Assembly (NCBI GenBank): GCA_030950865.1
Contig: JAUZQR010000427.1
Location: 1 to 5,896, forward strand
DNA length: 5,896 nucleotides
Source: Mariprofundaceae bacterium
GTDB taxonomy: Bacteria; Pseudomonadota; Zetaproteobacteria; Mariprofundales; Mariprofundaceae
Direction of reading: 5' to 3'
Every line of letters starts with the position of its first letter. Within the stretch, counting starts at the first letter, position 1. The notes under the pieces were generated by a model, which did no database searches, had not been told where the DNA came from, and saw only the letters and a list, made by a program, of their open reading frames with translations. Shown piece after piece: positions 4,637-5,896 of this stretch. The position numbers and the translations under genes are program-made.

Positions 4637-5896
4637 ATGGCTCACTCAGCTCCTGCACATACGCAAGATCTAATTCCTAACCAACACCAACAAACTTGGA
4701 CTCGCCTGACTCTTATTATTCTTGGCAGCATATATATATGGCTACATGGTAGCCTGTTTAATGACTATCAAACATTGTGTTTAAGTGCTGTAAGCATTTA
4801 TATTCTATGGCAACTCTACACCTTCATCGACATCCCTCGTCGCCCTTTATCTACCTCTCGCTTCCTGATCTCTCCCGTGTTAGATGCCTTATTGATTGCT
4901 ATTGGCATTATACTTGATGGCGGGCAAAGCAGTGCTATCTTCTTATGCTATTTTGTTATGGTTATGAGTAACGGCGTGCGTTTCGGCAACCCCATGCTGT
5001 TTTATTCACAAGCCTTGGCGGTACTTTCTTACCTTTGCACGTCAGCTTTTACATATTTACACCCTCAACTATCTCTCGATATACCTCTTTTACTTCTACA
5101 TGTGTTATCTTTACTACTACTTCCTTATTACATCTACACTATAAGCAAGCATGCCAAAGCATCATTCAAAGCAAAAAAACAAGCTCAAAACATGTCTTTT
5201 GGCATACTCGACCGCAGCCCTGTACCTGTTTTTACATTTCAGCAAAACAAAGATGAAGTTCCACGTATTACCTATAGCAATGCGGCCATGCAGCAAGTTT
5301 TCCGTGATGACATCACCAGCCTGATTGGTGAACAGGTGGATATCATTGCTCTGATGGAAGATGGCAATGAAGTGATTAAAGCCTGTCAAAAAAGCTTAGA
5401 TAGTCTTAGCAATAAACCTTTTCAGTTTTATGTTCGTGGTCGTAATGCAAATGATCAAATACTACAAATCATGGGACAAACGAGTTGCCTACACCTACAG
5501 GGAAAGACACTTGGTATCTGCTTTCTTGTTGATATTACCCATAATGAAGCCATGCATTCTGACATGGAAAAAAACATGCATGAAGGACATGTCAGCACCT
5601 TAGTTTCAGGTATTGCACATGATTTTCGTAATACCCTCACGAGCATCATAGGCTCAGCTGAAGTCATGCAATTCAGTATTCAAGATCAAGCCATCACCGA
5701 TCAATTAGGGCTTATTATTGATGCAGGTGAACGTGGCTCAGAGATGGTATCAAACCTCTTATCACAAAACACACCAAATGAGCTTGTAAATCCAATCAAT
5801 CATAAAACCATGCGCCAATCATTAACCAGCATGGTTAATCTTTTACGCATTCAGTTGCCCGCACATGTTCAGTTGCAACTTGATATTGAAGAGCAC
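4637..5896 (+). CDS. Membrane-bound PAS-domain sensor histidine kinase, 3' end cut by the window
   Basis: The frame is open for 420 codons from ATG 4637 to the window edge, so only the N-terminal part is seen. The first 170 residues carry five or six hydrophobic segments (about 23-41, 46-63, 78-95, 98-112, 120-140, 148-169). SNGVRFGN (111-118) resembles the NGxRYG motif in the membrane part of RpfC-type and related sensors. A PAS-like domain follows (about 186-303, ending in ICFLVDITHNEA). The phosphoacceptor helix is at 318-345 with IAHDFRNTLTSIIG; H328 is the predicted phosphorylated histidine. The dimerisation hairpin continues to about 375. The ATPase domain, and any receiver domain, would lie beyond 5896. 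It should autophosphorylate in response to an unknown membrane or cytoplasmic signal and pass phosphate to a response regulator not in view. The in-frame stop upstream is at 4592. A CTG at 4610, with a better ribosome-binding site, could add nine residues. Symbol and ligand are not assignable. Confidence 0.85.
   Translation, partial: MAHSAPAHTQDLIPNQHQQTWTRLTLIILGSIYIWLHGSLFNDYQTLCLSAVSIYILWQLYTFIDIPRRPLSTSRFLISPVLDALLIAIGIILDGGQSSAIFLCYFVMVMSNGVRFGNPMLFYSQALAVLSYLCTSAFTYLHPQLSLDIPLLLLHVLSLLLLPYYIYTISKHAKASFKAKKQAQNMSFGILDRSPVPVFTFQQNKDEVPRITYSNAAMQQVFRDDITSLIGEQVDIIALMEDGNEVIKACQKSLDSLSNKPFQFYVRGRNANDQILQIMGQTSCLHLQGKTLGICFLVDITHNEAMHSDMEKNMHEGHVSTLVSGIAHDFRNTLTSIIGSAEVMQFSIQDQAITDQLGLIIDAGERGSEMVSNLLSQNTPNELVNPINHKTMRQSLTSMVNLLRIQLPAHVQLQLDIEEH

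Noticed and set aside
5162..5667. Two minus-strand open frames of 70-75 codons
   Set aside because: Both are antisense to the PAS and phosphoacceptor regions of the sensor kinase, which are clearly coding on the plus strand.

Overview
The window fits a Gram-negative proteobacterium of moderate to low GC content. The evidence is an LPS-export permease (LptG), the HflK/HflC/YjeT set and a SuhB-type phosphatase. The order hflK-hflC-yjeT is the one known from gamma- and betaproteobacteria and some deeper relatives. I cannot fix the genus from sequence alone.

Layout: (1) Positions 1-271 hold no protein gene but are rich in RNA-level signals. There is a partial terminator-like unit at the left edge, then a candidate promoter overlapping a 12-bp palindrome. 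After it comes a 10-bp-stem hairpin with a C/U-only core in its loop carrying three CCUCC motifs, then a perfect intrinsic terminator. Together these look like a compact, about 80-nt small RNA on the + strand with an anti-Shine-Dalgarno loop. An 18-nt exact repeat shared by the two terminators suggests a second, tandem copy running in from the left. (2) Positions 272-2439, minus strand: hflK, hflC and a 61-aa YjeT/DUF2065 protein form one operon, with a 1-nt stop/start overlap between hflK and hflC. (3) Positions 2617-3675, plus strand: lptG, divergent from hflK and without an lptF partner in view. (4) Positions 3698-4468, minus strand: a suhB/inositol-monophosphatase gene that converges on lptG. 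(5) From about 4610/4637 to the right edge, plus strand: the first 420 codons of a membrane-bound PAS-domain sensor histidine kinase, cut off before its ATPase domain. It is divergent from suhB.

Functionally the window is mostly envelope biology. HflKC scaffolds and restrains the FtsH membrane protease, LptG moves LPS out of the inner membrane, and the kinase is a membrane sensor. SuhB is a soluble phosphatase that in enterobacteria also takes part in rRNA antitermination. The least ordinary part is the candidate sRNA next to the hflKC-yjeT operon. Its loop is complementary to strong GGAGG ribosome-binding sites such as those of hflK and hflC.
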